Assembly: GCA_014871385.1 (NCBI GenBank)
Contig: CM026426.1
Span: 105,311,281-105,375,280 of the forward strand
Direction: 5' to 3'
Origin: Ceratodon purpureus
Lineage: Eukaryota > Streptophyta > Bryopsida > Pseudoditrichales > Ditrichaceae
DNA length: 64,000 nt
This document shows, piece by piece, positions 11,514 to 23,481 of this stretch. The first letter of the stretch is position 1, and every line of letters begins with the position of its first letter. Under the pieces are notes generated by a model. That model was not told the DNA's origin and ran no database searches. It saw only the letters and a list, made by a program, of their open reading frames with translations. The translations under genes and the position numbers were made by a program.

Positions 11514-11752
11514 ACGCAAGCATAATCTTCGAAGATAACATTCTGAGAGAGGATGGACCCTCCACAAGACCCGTAAGGCCGGGTTCACAGTCGCGGCGTA
11601 CTACACCATCGCCACCCACGTCACCTGCTGCTGGAGGAGACCAGGCACCGGGGTTAGCCGATGCAGCTCCAGACGATGGAGCGGTACAACATAACTCCAA
11701 TGAGGAAGATGACGTACTGTCTGATGACGACCAGGCCATGGATTGAGGGGAC

Positions 11753-12991
11753 TTGGATGATGAGTCAGATGCGGCAGTGACTGCCTTGAAGGAGGCGGCA
11801 GCAACTCCGTTATTCCCTGGATCTAACCACTCTAGCATGGGGACGACTTACGTATTACTTAGTGGAGGCAAACTACACGGCTGTTCCGACGCTTACATGG
11901 ATGAATTGTTTCGGACTTTAAACACCATGATACTTCCACAGCCTAATTTTCTCCCGAAGACCTACCAAGAAGGGGCGGAATATTTGAGGCGCCTTGGCCA
12001 GACATACAAGTCGTATGATGTTTGTGCCAATAACTGTAAGCTATTCAGATGACCACTCAAGAATGCAAGGGTCTGTCCGATGTGCACGGCTCTACGGAAG
12101 AGACGTGTTGGGAGGTCCGAGGTTCCGCACAAAGTCAATTAGGTGTTTCCACTGACGCCCCGCCTCAAGCGAATGTTTCGTAGTCCCATGCAGGCAGCTG
12201 CTATGACCTGGCATGCCACTATAGGATCAGAGGACGGGATCATGAAGCATGTGTCGGATTCTGCTCAATGGAAGTGGATCTCAAGCCGGTTTGCCGAGGA
12301 GTTTAGGTACGACGATCGGATTGTTCGCATGGCGTTGGTGACAGATGGCTTCAACCCAAATTCAGACAAGAGGGGGACCTACTCCATATGGCCTCTTCTG
12401 CTAATGAATTACAATATTGCTCCATGGCTTACCACAAAAAACTACTTTATCATGCTTGAAGTACTGATACCCGGACCGAAATCCATTACCGCTGAGCACT
12501 TCGACGTATTCATTGAACCATTGATAGATGAGCTGTTGGATTTGTGGTTGTACGAAGTTTATTGTATTGATGTAGCTCAATACAAACAGTCCTCGCATTT
12601 TATACTGAAGGCAATGGTGATATGGACGATTGGCGACTTTCATGTTTACGGGCTCCTACCAGGGTGCACGACGAATGGCTTCGTGGGGTGCCCGGTTTGT
12701 GGTGAAGGATTCAGGTCGAGAAGATCAAAGACTCTTCACAAAAACATCTTCTGCGGTTGCGCCCATAGATTTCTACTCAGTCCAGAACACCACATGCGCT
12801 TTGACACAGGAAACTTCGGATCTGTGGAGGATCATTTCGCTCCTCAACTTGTCTCTGGTGAACTTGCTCTTGCCTTGGGCGAGGAGCGACTGCGGTGGCA
12901 GCGAGAGGGAGGTAGACCTGCCCAGAATGACCTCGTCCGAGTTAACGGAATAAAGCGCGTGACTTCCCTGTCTCGTCTACCATATTGGAAG
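11753..12991 (+). pseudogene. CACTA 1 Tnp2 / Transposase_21 catalytic core
   Basis: An acidic lead is followed by KEAAATPLFPGS, MILPQPNFLPKTY and the zinc-ribbon-like pair DVCANNCKLFR...ARVCPMC. The catalytic segment is MALVTDGFNPNSDKRGTYSIWP (first Asp in TDGFNP), then NYFIMLEVLIPGPKSITAEHFDVFIEPLIDELLDLW, GDFHVYGLLPGCTTNGFVGCPVC and RHRF-type HRFLL. It ends at LPYWK with a GT donor at 12992. Nonsense codons: TGA at 12050-12052 and TAG at 12140-12142. The next exon starts at 13792, giving an 800-bp intron; the second CACTA in this window has an intron at exactly the same place. Confidence 0.8.
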
Positions 12992-13791
12992 GTAATGAAA
13001 CCTGTGTGCATTTGCTACTATTCTGTCCTGATTATTAGCCATAGCGCTTCATAATGTGTACCGATCCGAGAGGGTCATCTGCAATGCATGTTTCTGTATA
13101 GTCCAGTTTTTACTCTGTTTTCTGTCGTCTTATTTGATGATTTTTCGAACCTTTGACAATGAGTCGTATTATGATCTCTCTCTTTGTTGTTGCAGTGAAT
13201 GGCATGCTGCCTATTGCATGATGATACAATACGTTAGCTATTTTCAGCAGGAGTTGCTTTCAGAGAGTGTAGTAAATCCTACTGGAACCTCTGTCCTCGT
13301 ACCACTGTTATTGCCCGACGAGATCAGCTAGCATGCACTAGAATTATTATTTTGTAACACCGTAGTCCTCTCCCGTTTTATCGTCCACCTTATTAGCTTT
13401 CATGCATGTTGAACACCTGACTGTCATGTGTGACCCATTATGGAATTGGTCGTTTGACACGATATGTTAGAGTTGTCGATATAGTAGGCTTCTTCACCGT
13501 AACATTCGTGGTTGTATAACAATCGTCCCCTTCTGCTGAGCAATGGTCTACTACAGCGTTCAGGTGTAAAATTTTCATTGAAGTTGACCATGCGAGGCAT
13601 TTGAATTTCCAATGACATGTACCTTAGACTTTGTGTGAAGGTGGCATCTACTGTGGAGCACATGGCATAGAGTCAAACAAAACAGAGTTTCTAATTTTTC
13701 TCTCAATTGTAGGATGACGAGTCAATTTGTTTGACATTACGTGAAGAGACACGGTGAACTACCTAACTTGTGTACCTCTTTACTGGATCAG

Positions 13792-14714
13792 GAGCTTCCC
13801 GTTAGACACACCCTGGATGTAATACACGTTGAAAAAAACGTGGGAGCCACGTTGGCTGGTTTTCTATTTGGAGGTGACGACATCATCGCGGTTCGAAAGG
13901 ACATGCAGGAGTGCGGTGTCATGGAGGACTTGCACTTGGTCAGAGAGGGAGACTCAGACCAATATCTGATGCCACATACACCATACGTGCTTCTGCTAGG
14001 CAAAAAGAGGAGGGTCTTAGAGACGGTTAAAAATGTGAAAGTCCCTTCAGGTCACAGCGCGAACTGGGGCAAGTTGGTGAACTTGGAAAAGGGGAAACTG
14101 CAATTTCTCAAGAGCCACGACTGGCACGTCCTCATTGAGGAGATACTACCAGCAGCGATTCAGGTTCCATGGCTAAGGGTCCGAGAGTAGCTGTGATACG
14201 GTTAGGCCATTGCTTTAAGATGTTCTGCGAGAAGGTCATCAAAGTCAGCGAGTTAAGAACTCTCCAGACATATGTAGGTGAAACTTGGGCTTTGCTTGAG
14301 TTGCACTTCCCCCCGGCTTTTTGGAATGTAATGGAGCATCTTCCTCTCCACCTGCGTCGAGAATTGTACTGGTGTGGACCAGTCCATGCGAGGTGGATGT
14401 ACAGCGTTGAACGGTACTTGGGACACCTCAAAGGCCTTGTCAGGAACAAAGCCAGGCTTGAGGGGTCCATGGCAATGGGTTACATGTACGAGGAGGCTTT
14501 AGGGATCGTCACCGAACATTTTAGACTCTATCCAGTTTCAGCACGGCTCATATGGGACCTGGAGGAAGATGAACAAGAGTGTGGGGAGGTCTTGGAGAAC
14601 CGAGGTCACGAGGAACATTGGGATGACAACGACCTAAAAGAACTCCATAAGGCGATTATCCGCAACTCCAATGTCACAGGTGCTTTATATGGGTATGTAA
14701 TCCCAAATTTGTGA
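13792..14714 (+). pseudogene. CACTA 1 transposase C-terminal half with DUF4218
   Basis: After the AG at 13790-13791 the frame reads ELPVRHTLDVIHVEKNVG, the conserved block following the LPYWK intron. A 1-nt frame change near 14165 leads into the DUF4218 block RVAVIRLGHCFKMFCEKVI, then ALLELHFPPAFWNVMEHL and the highly conserved CGPVHARWMYSVERYLGHLK...GSMAMGYMYEEAL. It ends at a stop near 14714. The domain is well preserved between the breaks, indicating relatively recent inactivation. Confidence 0.8.
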
Positions 14715-15338
14715 ATGTATAAGTGGTGGATGTGTAGGTCCGCGATTGATTAAATCTGTAAGAGGTTGTTTGGTTTATTTGAACTATCTCGCTTTCCTTA
14801 CAAGGGCTCGATGTCTGTACGGTCAATTGGAAAAGGACCGAACACATAGGATATTGAAGTACCGAGGCTATTACGCTCTTAATTTTTTTTTCTATGCATA
14901 TTCTTTGTATGCCGATTGGTAAGCCAGATTCTCTGGTTTCAGCATGTTTATCGCGGGTTAAGTAAACGCAATATAATTTGGGTCGTCGGGTTGATGTGAC
15001 AAGTACATGTTCTCGCATGGGACGAAGTAACGGTTCAGCGACAATGGCGCTGGATATACATTTCATTTATATTTTTTATTTTATAACGAACTTCACTTAT
15101 GCAATGCACACACATGAACACAGTAACATATTTGGGCATGAGAACATCCCGACCTGGTAATGGAAACGTAGGTTAATTTAAGAGCGAATCACGTAAAAAT
15201 TACGGTAAGTTCGTTTATCTTTGTCAAATTCAACTGAACGAGTCATTCCTTCATCGTTACTGCTGTTTGCTCTGACCGCCAGGAGTGTAAATATCTTCCC
15301 TCAATCACTTTTCGCCTTAACCTCATCTGACGCCTCGT

Positions 15339-16242
15339 ACATGGAATGTCGCAGTGAGTACCAAGAGCTCCAGTCTGTGCAAGACCGTTGTAATCGGCAT
15401 CGATTACCAGCATTCTCGGAGTGGTTGGAAGAGCGTGTCCGAGGCATGAGTCAAGACGGCAAGAATCCGTCAGCGGATCTAATCACTATGTCCCGTTTTC
15501 CATCCCCTATTGTAAAACACCACCCTTCAATGTGGGCTTTCGGCTACCATTTCCGCGCTCAAAATGAAAGAAATGGGGAGTTTGCAACCTTCGACGCAGG
15601 TGTTGCGGCGATTATAAATCAGGAGTGTCGTTCTTCAAGGGCAGATCAACACCCGGTAGAAGCTCAGCTACTGTATGTGGGTGTAATTAACGATATCCTA
15701 CAGGTAGTCTATGGTCATATTAAACCGTATGTTCTAAAATTCTCGTGGATAAAGCCAGATTTGGAAGGAGTGGCCACCATGAGGAGGGACGTTGACAGGT
15801 TCTGGTCAGTGAAGTTCATGGCTAGGTAGTCTCCCGCGCTGGAACCGTATTTGTTAGCAGCCCACGCTCGGCAGGTGCGTGTACAGGCATTCAATAAACA
15901 ACATATCATTTGCGTCTCATTTTCAGTATTCTTTGACTCTAATGATTTGTTATTTATTTCGTACCAGGTTTATCTGAGGAATCCCTATCTGCACCTGGAC
16001 GCTTCAATGCGACTCGAATCATTACCCGGGATGGACATGGAGATGGCCGGCATGGCATACCCCGACTGGAGCCCGTGCTAAGAGTGGACGTCCAACAACT
16101 TGATGCCCACATGGAGGACGACGACAAGGCGGCCTACGATGACATCGAACACCCAGATTCATCGGACGATGAGCCAGACCCAAATGTCAATGAACCCCCT
16201 ACTCGAGACCCGATGTTGGACGCGGCAATGGACGATGTTTAG
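15339..16242 (+). pseudogene. CACTA 1 transposase C-terminal (DUF4216-like) block
   Basis: The frame contains MECRSEYQELQSVQDRCNRHRL, FSEWLEERVRGMS, IVKHHPSMWAFGYHFRAQN and a DUF4216-type end VVYGHIKPYVLKFSWIKPD. A TAG at 15827-15829 interrupts it, and an intron (about 15873-15967) appears to precede VYLRNPYLHLDASMRLESLP. The tail to about 16242 is acidic. The order matches the equivalent minus-strand region at 36165-37004, where the DUF4216 signature (DNPYVFPVNVSQVFFV) is clearer. Confidence 0.6.
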
Positions 16243-17660
16243 CGAGATGGAAAGGTAAGTAATGAAATCCGACGACTCTCCCCCGCGTTCTCATATTAAC
16301 CATAAATGCTCGACGGTTCATTGGTGAGGTGAAGAGTAGGGATCTAGTTCACCATATATTCTGTTTTTTCAACTTCCACTAATAACTTGTACTGTGACTT
16401 TGCTTGAAATAAAGCACGAAAAAAGAATGGCAGCCTGATATATACCACCCACTGCATACTACTACTTCGTAATATTCCCAGGATAATGTTTAAGGGGTTT
16501 CTATCATTCGTTGTTGACACAGAGTAGATAACTTGTGCAAATTATTCCAGCATAGTAGTTGGGTGAGTATCCAATATTTTGCTGGACATAATTCCACCCT
16601 TGCTGTACCTCCCCTGATCAGTGTGTCCAAGATTTAGAATCCGTGGTTTGGAGTATTTTAGAACTCCCCGAAAGTCCAATGTATTTTGAGTCTGTGTTAG
16701 GCGCATCGAATGAACAAATCAAATGATCGCTAACACTGTGACAGTAGTAATCTGCTTACTTTGTGCATGTTTTTGTTCCGCTTTGTGGTGGTAATAAATC
16801 CTTCTTTTATTTTAGTTTTTTAGAAAAAGAAATAAAAATTAATTGTTTCTTCTAAACCTCCATCATGTTATCTTGGCAGGACAGCGGTGGTCAATCTGTC
16901 ATCATCCGCAAAGGTGTTCCGTAGGTTCGAGGTTTCTCAAGAAATGTTAGCATTTATCGGTTCCGTGGGAAGAGAACTACACTAAAATGCCGTTAAGAGT
17001 AATAACGAATGAACCTGGATATAAGAACACGCATTTTTTTTTTTTAAAAGACAGAATTAAGATACATTGAATGTTGAATTTCAGTGTAATAGCATTAAGT
17101 GTGCTCTTGAGCATTTACCATTTTGGAAGTAAATTTACGATTACTAAGAAGTTACAGTTTGCAGTCAGAGTGTGCCTTCAAATGGTCCAGAATGGTCCAA
17201 ATGAAGTGTCTCTTCCTTGGCATAGGTTTTTGTTCTTCTGCAAAGTCTATCGAAACAGTTAATGAGTTGATTTTTGTATAAAATGTTTGCGTTCATACTA
17301 GTAAATCCCATCTTCAGTTCGAGATCGATTCAGCATAATACATTTTTGAACAACCACAGGATCTCCTGTTTGTCCAATACTTTACTGACAACCCTTTGTA
17401 TGTTTTCTAATTTCTGTGGGCTTGTTCACAGAGGACGTAGTATCCGAAGGGGCTGATGTTGGAATGATGGGATCCCGAATAAGATGCCACTGCGAAACAC
17501 CGAATTTTACTACTGTAAAGACGTATGCTTGATGCCGGGATTAACGACCCCACTCTGCTAGGTACCCAATTTACCCGGGAATGATGTACAAATCCGCATA
17601 ATCTACAGAATGCTGATTGGCAATGTGACTATAGTATCCGCCTATCATCATGTACTCTTT
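16243..17660. other. Non-coding DNA 3' of CACTA 1
   Basis: AT-rich, with only short ORFs and no recognisable domain. It may hold the 3' terminus of CACTA 1, but I found no clear inverted copy of a CACTA end. Confidence 0.4.
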
Positions 17661-17820
17661 ATTCAGGCATGGTCCCATCTATTATACAATTGAGCATGGT
17701 TTGTCTCACTCGACGGTTCCGCGCCGGAATCCGTCGAGGAGACAACCATGCTAAGACACGTCGACATGCACCGAGGTACCCTCATGCAAGCTGCAGTTCC
17801 CCATCTCAGACATGCAGACA

Positions 17821-17935
17821 TGCCTCCTACGCGAGGGCCAAATGGTTCACAGAAGCGCATGCCTCCTACGCGAGGGCCAAATGGTTCACAGACGCGCATG
17901 CCTCCTACGCGAGGAGCCCAAACGGTGCAGAGATG
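17821..17935 (+). repeat. 39-bp minisatellite, about 3 copies
   Basis: Units begin at 17821, 17860 and 17899, each starting TGCCTCCTACGCGAGG; the first two are nearly identical and the third diverges at its end. In one plus frame each unit encodes a 13-residue repeat MPPTRGPNGSQ(K/T)R, but the surrounding ORF is short and has no recognisable domain, so I treat it as non-coding tandem DNA. Confidence 0.8.
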
Positions 17936-20345
17936 AGGTGCAATGCTAGCTTGAGCAGGGTGAGATTTCAGGGCGGAGTGACTCAAGACGTAAATTCTAG
18001 GCGTTCTCTACAGGTGGAGTTGGGTGGCTTTGTGATAAGGTGATTGGGAGTTTCTCATGTGAGTCTTTTTTTGAGATTAAACGAGCGGGTTTTGTTTTGT
18101 GTTTGTTTGTTGATCGAGATGGTTTTTAGAAGCGTTGTGGGTGATGTTTCTGTGTGTAGTGTTTCGTGTTTTTTCGCCGAGTTAGGATCGTTCTGTTCTC
18201 TGAATTGGACTGAATTTGTCCTGAATGAGCTTAAATTGGTCGGCACTTGATCACACGCTAATTGAATGAGCTTAAATTGTTGGCCCATTTGCAGGGGTTG
18301 AATCAAATTGTGTTTGATCTCCCTTCGAGCACCCGCTTCCAGATTCAAGGCCCCTGAAAGAATTCCTTGGGCACACTCCGCCGCAGGTATTACTTTGTTT
18401 GTTCGAGCGTTCTCACTCACATGCAATATCGGAATCTCTTCGTCTTCTCTAATTCGGAAGCATTTTTGGAGTATATTGGAGTATTTTGGAGCATTTGGTT
18501 GTAGTTTGAGATGGATTTAGGGTGGTTTATGTTGGAGGATGGAAGGGTTTGAAGGGTTAGGAGAAGGAGAGATTATGGCGCATCAGGTTGACGGTCGTAT
18601 GATGTACAGTGTTGAGTAGGTGACACGAATTGGCATTTGTGATGGTGGCGGTGACGCGGTGGTGATATAGAAGAGTCGGTTTTTTTGGAGGTTTTTTCGT
18701 TTTGGGTACTGTGCGTTGTTGTGAGGAGCCTTGAGAATGTGGATTAGGATGTGGGAGTTCATTTGGGAGCTGGGTTTGTGATTCCGGGTAGGGTGGTCGT
18801 TGGCTGTGAAATCAGTCAAGCGTAGTGGTCAGTGCTCGTGTTGGAGGAGCTTTTTATTTTAATCGAGGGGAATCGTGTGTCAGAGGAGGTGTTGTCTTTG
18901 ATATAAGTAGAGGTGGGGTTAGTATTCGTAGTGTCAGAAGCTGGAGCTTCTTTTTGTGGTGCTCGTCATTGCATCTTCTTCAGCATTCACGAGCTTGATA
19001 GGTTTGTGGTTTGGTCTGAGGGAGTGGCTTTTCGTGGTTAGTAGGGACTGCAGGTTTGGACTTCGTGTTGGAGTTTTTGAGATTGGGGTTGGTTGTTATC
19101 TACACGGGAAGTGCGGTTCGCTTAGCTCGAGGGAGGGGGAAATAGTTTTGGTGTCATATTTAGTTGCGAATCTCTTCGTCAGTGTTTGAGGTGCTTGATA
19201 GGGTGCCTGATGTTATATGTTACTTGTAGTTAGATTAGTTGTTGCAGACACGATTCATATGCTTTGTCTCTCACGTTCGTTTGGAGAGGGTTTGTTGGAA
19301 GCATATTTTGAGCCTTCAGATGAGCGTGTCTGAAATGTGTTTCTTGGTTTAAAAGTCTAGAGGTCGCTTGTTGGATAGAGATGGAAGGAATATAAGAGTT
19401 TCTCTTCATAATTCTAGGGAGGTTGAAAGGTACACATGTGTGTTCTCTTGTAAAGACAAGTGAAGCACATGTGGAATGAGGCCTCGAGGCTGTGAGATTG
19501 AATTGCTAATGTGTGTCTGATTCTTCTTTCTTCGGGTCCTGGACTCTGAATTGCATAATGTACCACGGTCTTTGTGTTCGGAATGATGATGTTGATGAAT
19601 AGCCTAAGTGGTAGCTGCTTGTGTGAGAATTCTGAGAATTAATTTAGGGAGTCACTTTCTTTAGGTCAGTGGTGGAGGATATTAATCTGGTTATTTTTCA
19701 TCGGTGTTACAGTGAGGACTTGAGCAGAAGAAGCCGTCAACGAATGCGCCCCTTTCATGAGTGACAATTTTCACAATTTGAGGAATTGAAAATCCACGGG
19801 CCCTTCCACTGGTTTGTCCAACGCGGTCAATGTGCTTGCCGCGACCACATGACCGCGTCTGCTTGAATGTGAAGCCTGTCTGCAAATTCTGCGGGGCAGA
19901 ATGTTCTAAAGTGCATGTTAACTTTCTTTTAGGTGTGCTGCCGATGGTAGTTTTACTGCATGCTCGTTTTTGTGTCTACTCAGATGGTTGTTGCATGTGA
20001 GCTCATGTGATTTGCACCTTAATGATCATCAGAGTGGTTATGTGTTAGCGTTAGTGTGATTATGGCCGTGCAGCTTTTGCAAGCAGGAATCATTTTTTTC
20101 TCAACCTGCATTTTCAGTTGGGTCATCTGGCAGGGAGATACGTGTGTATGCTATTGGAAGTGTTGGTTTTTTTAGATTTGATTGTTATTGAAAGTAAGTG
20201 TTTGCAAAGTACTTTAATTGAGTGTTAAATACTATGTTATGTGTGTCCTGAGTTCGGTGCACACGTTTTATTCTGCTCCTTTTGGCTCCAGCTTTGTGTG
20301 TTTGAAGTTGTAGAACAAGAGCTGAACTTGTTCCTGTCTATGTAG
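17936..20345. other. Host-like intergenic or intronic DNA
   Basis: GT-rich sequence without a supported coding exon. A possible short exon flanked by TTTGCAG (18293) and CAG|GTATTA (18388) can be drawn but its frames contain stops. This stretch may be the 5' UTR introns of the CBM20 gene that follows. Confidence 0.35.
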
Positions 20346-20801
20346 GACGCCACAGCGGTTGGGGAGTCCGTTCAGGAGCAGTCTGCTGTTGAAGCGCGGG
20401 CTTACGAAGGTAATATTTGCGATTTAAACTGCAATCGAATAGTGTGTGTGGCTTTAAAATCTCCTGTAGGGCATGGGCATTTCCTTCTTGAACTGCATGA
20501 GGAGCTAGGTACTTGCATGAAAAGTGGTGACCAACCTTGAGAGTAATGTTACTTCTTCATGTAGTTCTTCATCAATTATGGCCTTGGAAAAAGTTAGTCG
20601 CTGAGAATGTTTTAGAAGAACTTCATGCAGAGTCTTCCAGCGCACTTATTTTTCAACTATTGTGGCATCAGGACTGGCCTTGATTACTGATATATGCCCT
20701 TCTTCAGGTCCTACGGTTAAGGTGAAATTCGAGCTTCAAAGGGAATGCCATTTCGGACAGCAGTTTAAAGTTGTTGGCGGTGACTCTCAATTTGGTGACT
20801 G
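20346..20801 (+). CDS. CBM20 starch-binding domain protein, two exons of a partial gene
   Basis: Exon A (20346-20409, preceded by TGTAG) encodes DATAVGESVQEQSAVEARAYE. Exon B (20708-20801, preceded by CTTCAG, followed by GTGAGG) joins in phase and encodes VKVKFELQRECHFGQQFKVV followed by GGDSQFGDW. That is the start of a CBM20 carbohydrate-binding module (F.....T..GQ...VvG....LG.W), a fold that binds starch/alpha-glucan and in plants is often on plastid proteins. The two GT-AG junctions agree in phase. I found no exon for the rest of the domain (the next conserved block ends in W...D..W) before 21.6 kb, and no start exon upstream, so only an internal part of the gene is supported. The missing exons could be short, far away, or lost. 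Confidence 0.6.
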
Positions 20802-21627
20802 GTGAGGAATATACTTCGGCTTTGTGGTTTCATTTTAGTACTTCCATCGTGACATTACCTCCGATTCGTGTTTAGAGCGGACTCCTTGGGTTTAAGTGCT
20901 AGGATTTTGCGCCAATCGAGTGCTCATTTGTACAGATACCTTGATTACAGTTTACTACGGGGTACGAGAAAATTGTTAGTTTGGCGTACAGAAGCAGGAC
21001 CATTACAAGCTAATAATCTCATCTATTTCTGATGTTCAGGTTGAGCCGATTGTTTGGTGCCGATTGCTTGGTGCTTGTGTATTTTGTAGACGTTGTGACA
21101 GTAGTGAGTCTCATCAGGTGTTGGAAGTTTTGGTTTTGTGATAATTGCAGATAGTTAGCGTGTAGAATTACATTCTTGAACTTCCATGTGAGGGATGAGA
21201 TTTTTTTGACGGTCTTGGAAAATGAAAGAGTTTTATGGTTCCTATCAAGACGTAGTTCTGTTTATGAGGTGTACAGTATGGTAGTCGAAGGAAAATAACA
21301 ACAATTAAAGAAGGTAATGATACATCGATCACATCCCGAAACAATTACATTTCACTGATCATGAGATGTTTTTCAATAGACCGAATACTCTCAAGTCCAG
21401 ATGCTCGATTTTATGCAAATCGTATCAAGCCTGGCGTTGAGGTAAATCTGTATGTATTAAAGTGAACCGGTGTATACATGAAAATTCAATGACAGCTTTG
21501 TACAGATCATGGCGAAAACTCCTGAGGCATAGCTACGATACAACCCCACGTGACTGGGAAAGGAAACAGCAAGGCAAAAAACTCAAACAGAACTACGTCT
21601 TGAGAAGTTAAACTCCAAGTGCAGCAC
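20802..21627. other. Non-coding spacer between CBM20 and flavodiiron exons
   Basis: No domain-bearing exon recognised on either strand. The two exons are on opposite strands, so their genes converge here. Confidence 0.4.
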
Positions 21628-21864
21628 TCAGTAGTAGTTTCCAATCTTGCGGTGATGAGCAGCAGTTTTGCCGTCAGGGTTAGATACGTTGCCATCTGTA
21701 ACTTCGGCATACACAATCCAGTGATCTGCAACGTCGAGACGGCTCTTGACTTCGCACTCCATGTAAGCTAGAGCGTTGATCAGGATAGGGCTTCCATTTT
21801 GCCCAGTCGTCACCTCCACTCCTTCGAATTCCCCGGAAGGCCGAGAAAGCGTTTGATGGAACCG
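21628..21864 (-). CDS. Flavodiiron protein (FLVA/FLVB-type), last exon only
   Basis: On the minus strand an exon opens after GTGCAG (acceptor at 21865-21870) and runs to a TGA at 21628. It encodes the end of the C-terminal flavin-reductase domain: FEGVEVTTGQNGSPIL, NALAYMECEVKSRLDVADHW, IVYAEVTDGNVSNPDGKTA and AHHRKIGNYY at the terminus. This layout matches photosynthetic flavodiiron proteins, which reduce O2 with electrons from photosystem I in algae and non-flowering plants. The beta-lactamase-like diiron and flavodoxin parts should lie at higher coordinates but none is visible; within 600 bp the AT-rich transposon island begins. It could be the true 3' end of a long-intron gene or a stranded fragment. 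Confidence 0.65.
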   Translation of the reverse strand, partial: RFHQTLSRPSGEFEGVEVTTGQNGSPILINALAYMECEVKSRLDVADHWIVYAEVTDGNVSNPDGKTAAHHRKIGNYY

Positions 21865-23036
21865 CTGCACTTTTGCTCTCTCGCTTCTTGTTTGTTATTC
21901 CCGGCTTGTATGTCGGGAGATGGAGAGACATGTGTGTGCTTGACAAAGGAAGCAAAGTTAAAAGTAAATTATCTGATGTAGTATTCGAAATACGAGTGTC
22001 TGGGTAGAGGGCTCGAGGAGAATCAGAGCAGTGAGCTGGTGCCTACCAAGTTGACACACTGCATGTTTCGAACATAGTCTCGGCTGCATTGCTGTAGTGC
22101 GTTTCGTCTATGTCAAAACTCTTTAATTATGCACAATTTTCATAAATCCAATTATTGATTGTTAATCGTTGATTATTGTTATTTTGCAGGACATTGCAGA
22201 CCTTTGTGGAGTTCTACGAATTGGTGTGAAGTTGGGACCCTTTTATTTATTTGTTACTATAATCCACTCCTGGTTAGTCTTTAGAACTCGTGCATATTGC
22301 ATTTGAGTTCTTGGACGGTATCGGGAGTGGGTTGTGCGGACGTTGTTGGATTGACCGAAGGTTTTTAAACCTTTGGACGATCGCGAACGACCGCTTTACA
22401 GACTTTTACCTTATTTTATATCATCGATTCGTTCATTTGGTGGTGAGTGAAAAAATGAATGCCTTGTGATTGTTTTTGAAGGGGGAGTGTTTATTTGGAA
22501 TTGGATGGAATTTTAATTTTGAAAAGGAATGAAAATAATTTGTGATTTGGTTATAATTTTTAAAATTCATTTAATTTTTTTGGTAGGATTTTCTGAATTA
22601 AATTAGCTAATGGTGTGAATGCGTAATAAGAACACAACAAAGGCCAAGAGTTAGACACAAAACTGACATGGTTTTCAGAGAATTAAAATACCTTGAACTT
22701 TTTGAGATAAGCAACACACTCAACATCAGATTCTGATATAGAGCTTTAACTGTTCCTGCAACAAAATTGACTCACATCAGTCGTACAATAGTTCCCATGG
22801 CATGTGGGTCTGTACAACATGACATAGCTGAATGCTCTAAAACAAAAATAAAAGTACTATTTTAAATCATCGGGAGCAATAGAATGAAGTCTATTGAATA
22901 TCTACTTTACATAGTACTATCTTGAAATTTAATTACAACTCCCAAGTTAACACAAATAAAGAAATATACGTTGTAATGAAACTAGAATAACATCTTATAT
23001 AGCTTCTATTATTTGATGATAATATATGAAATGTAG

Positions 23037-23095
<59 letters not shown>

Positions 23096-23481
23096 GAATT
23101 GAGGAAAATTATGTTGTTTCACAAAAATTCATCAAACAATCACTGGTGTTTTACCTTAAATATCTATAGTGCACAAATGATTTTCACTTGAGATTTAAAA
23201 TTGACATAAATCATGGTATACTAAATCATAATCTATTTATTTATTTTGGATTCCAATTATTTCTTTTATCTTCATAAACTTCTTTTTGAGGAGACTCATA
23301 TTTTACCATCACATTTTATATCATATATCTTATCATATAATTCATCACATTTTAATATAATATTGTAAAAGATTTATTGGAGATTTGATTTTGAATATTT
23401 TATTTGAGATTGATAATTTTATCTGATTTCATTTTGAATTACAGAATATTTACAAGACATTTTTTCATATCATTTACCAAT
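21865..23481. other. Boundary into the AT-rich island, with a 54-T tract
   Basis: Composition shifts from mixed to strongly AT-rich at about 22440-22500. A run of 54 T occupies 23041-23094. No coding exon is supported. The exact insertion junction of the island is not visible to me (no clear inverted repeat or duplication). Confidence 0.4.

Larger units (their letters stand above)
10873..16242 (+). mobile_element. CACTA (En/Spm) element 1, transposase region, decayed
   Basis: The canonical order of CACTA transposase blocks is present on the plus strand: N-terminal region, Tnp2/Transposase_21 core, DUF4218 block and a DUF4216-like C-terminal block. Termini beginning CACTA were not located, so the limits are those of the coding region only. 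Nonsense codons (12050, 12140, 15827), a frameshift near 14165 and loss of several junctions show that it is non-autonomous now. Confidence 0.75.

Noticed and set aside
19691-19885. A 64-aa minus-strand ORF with Cys/Arg-rich sequence (SCGRGKHIDRVGQTSGRARG).
   Set aside because: No start context, no family recognised and no neighbouring exon; not enough to call a gene.
23041-23094. The 54-T tract looked like the poly(A) tail of a retroposed sequence on the minus strand.
   Set aside because: No adjacent coding or processed gene on the minus strand and no flanking duplication were seen; treated as low-complexity DNA.
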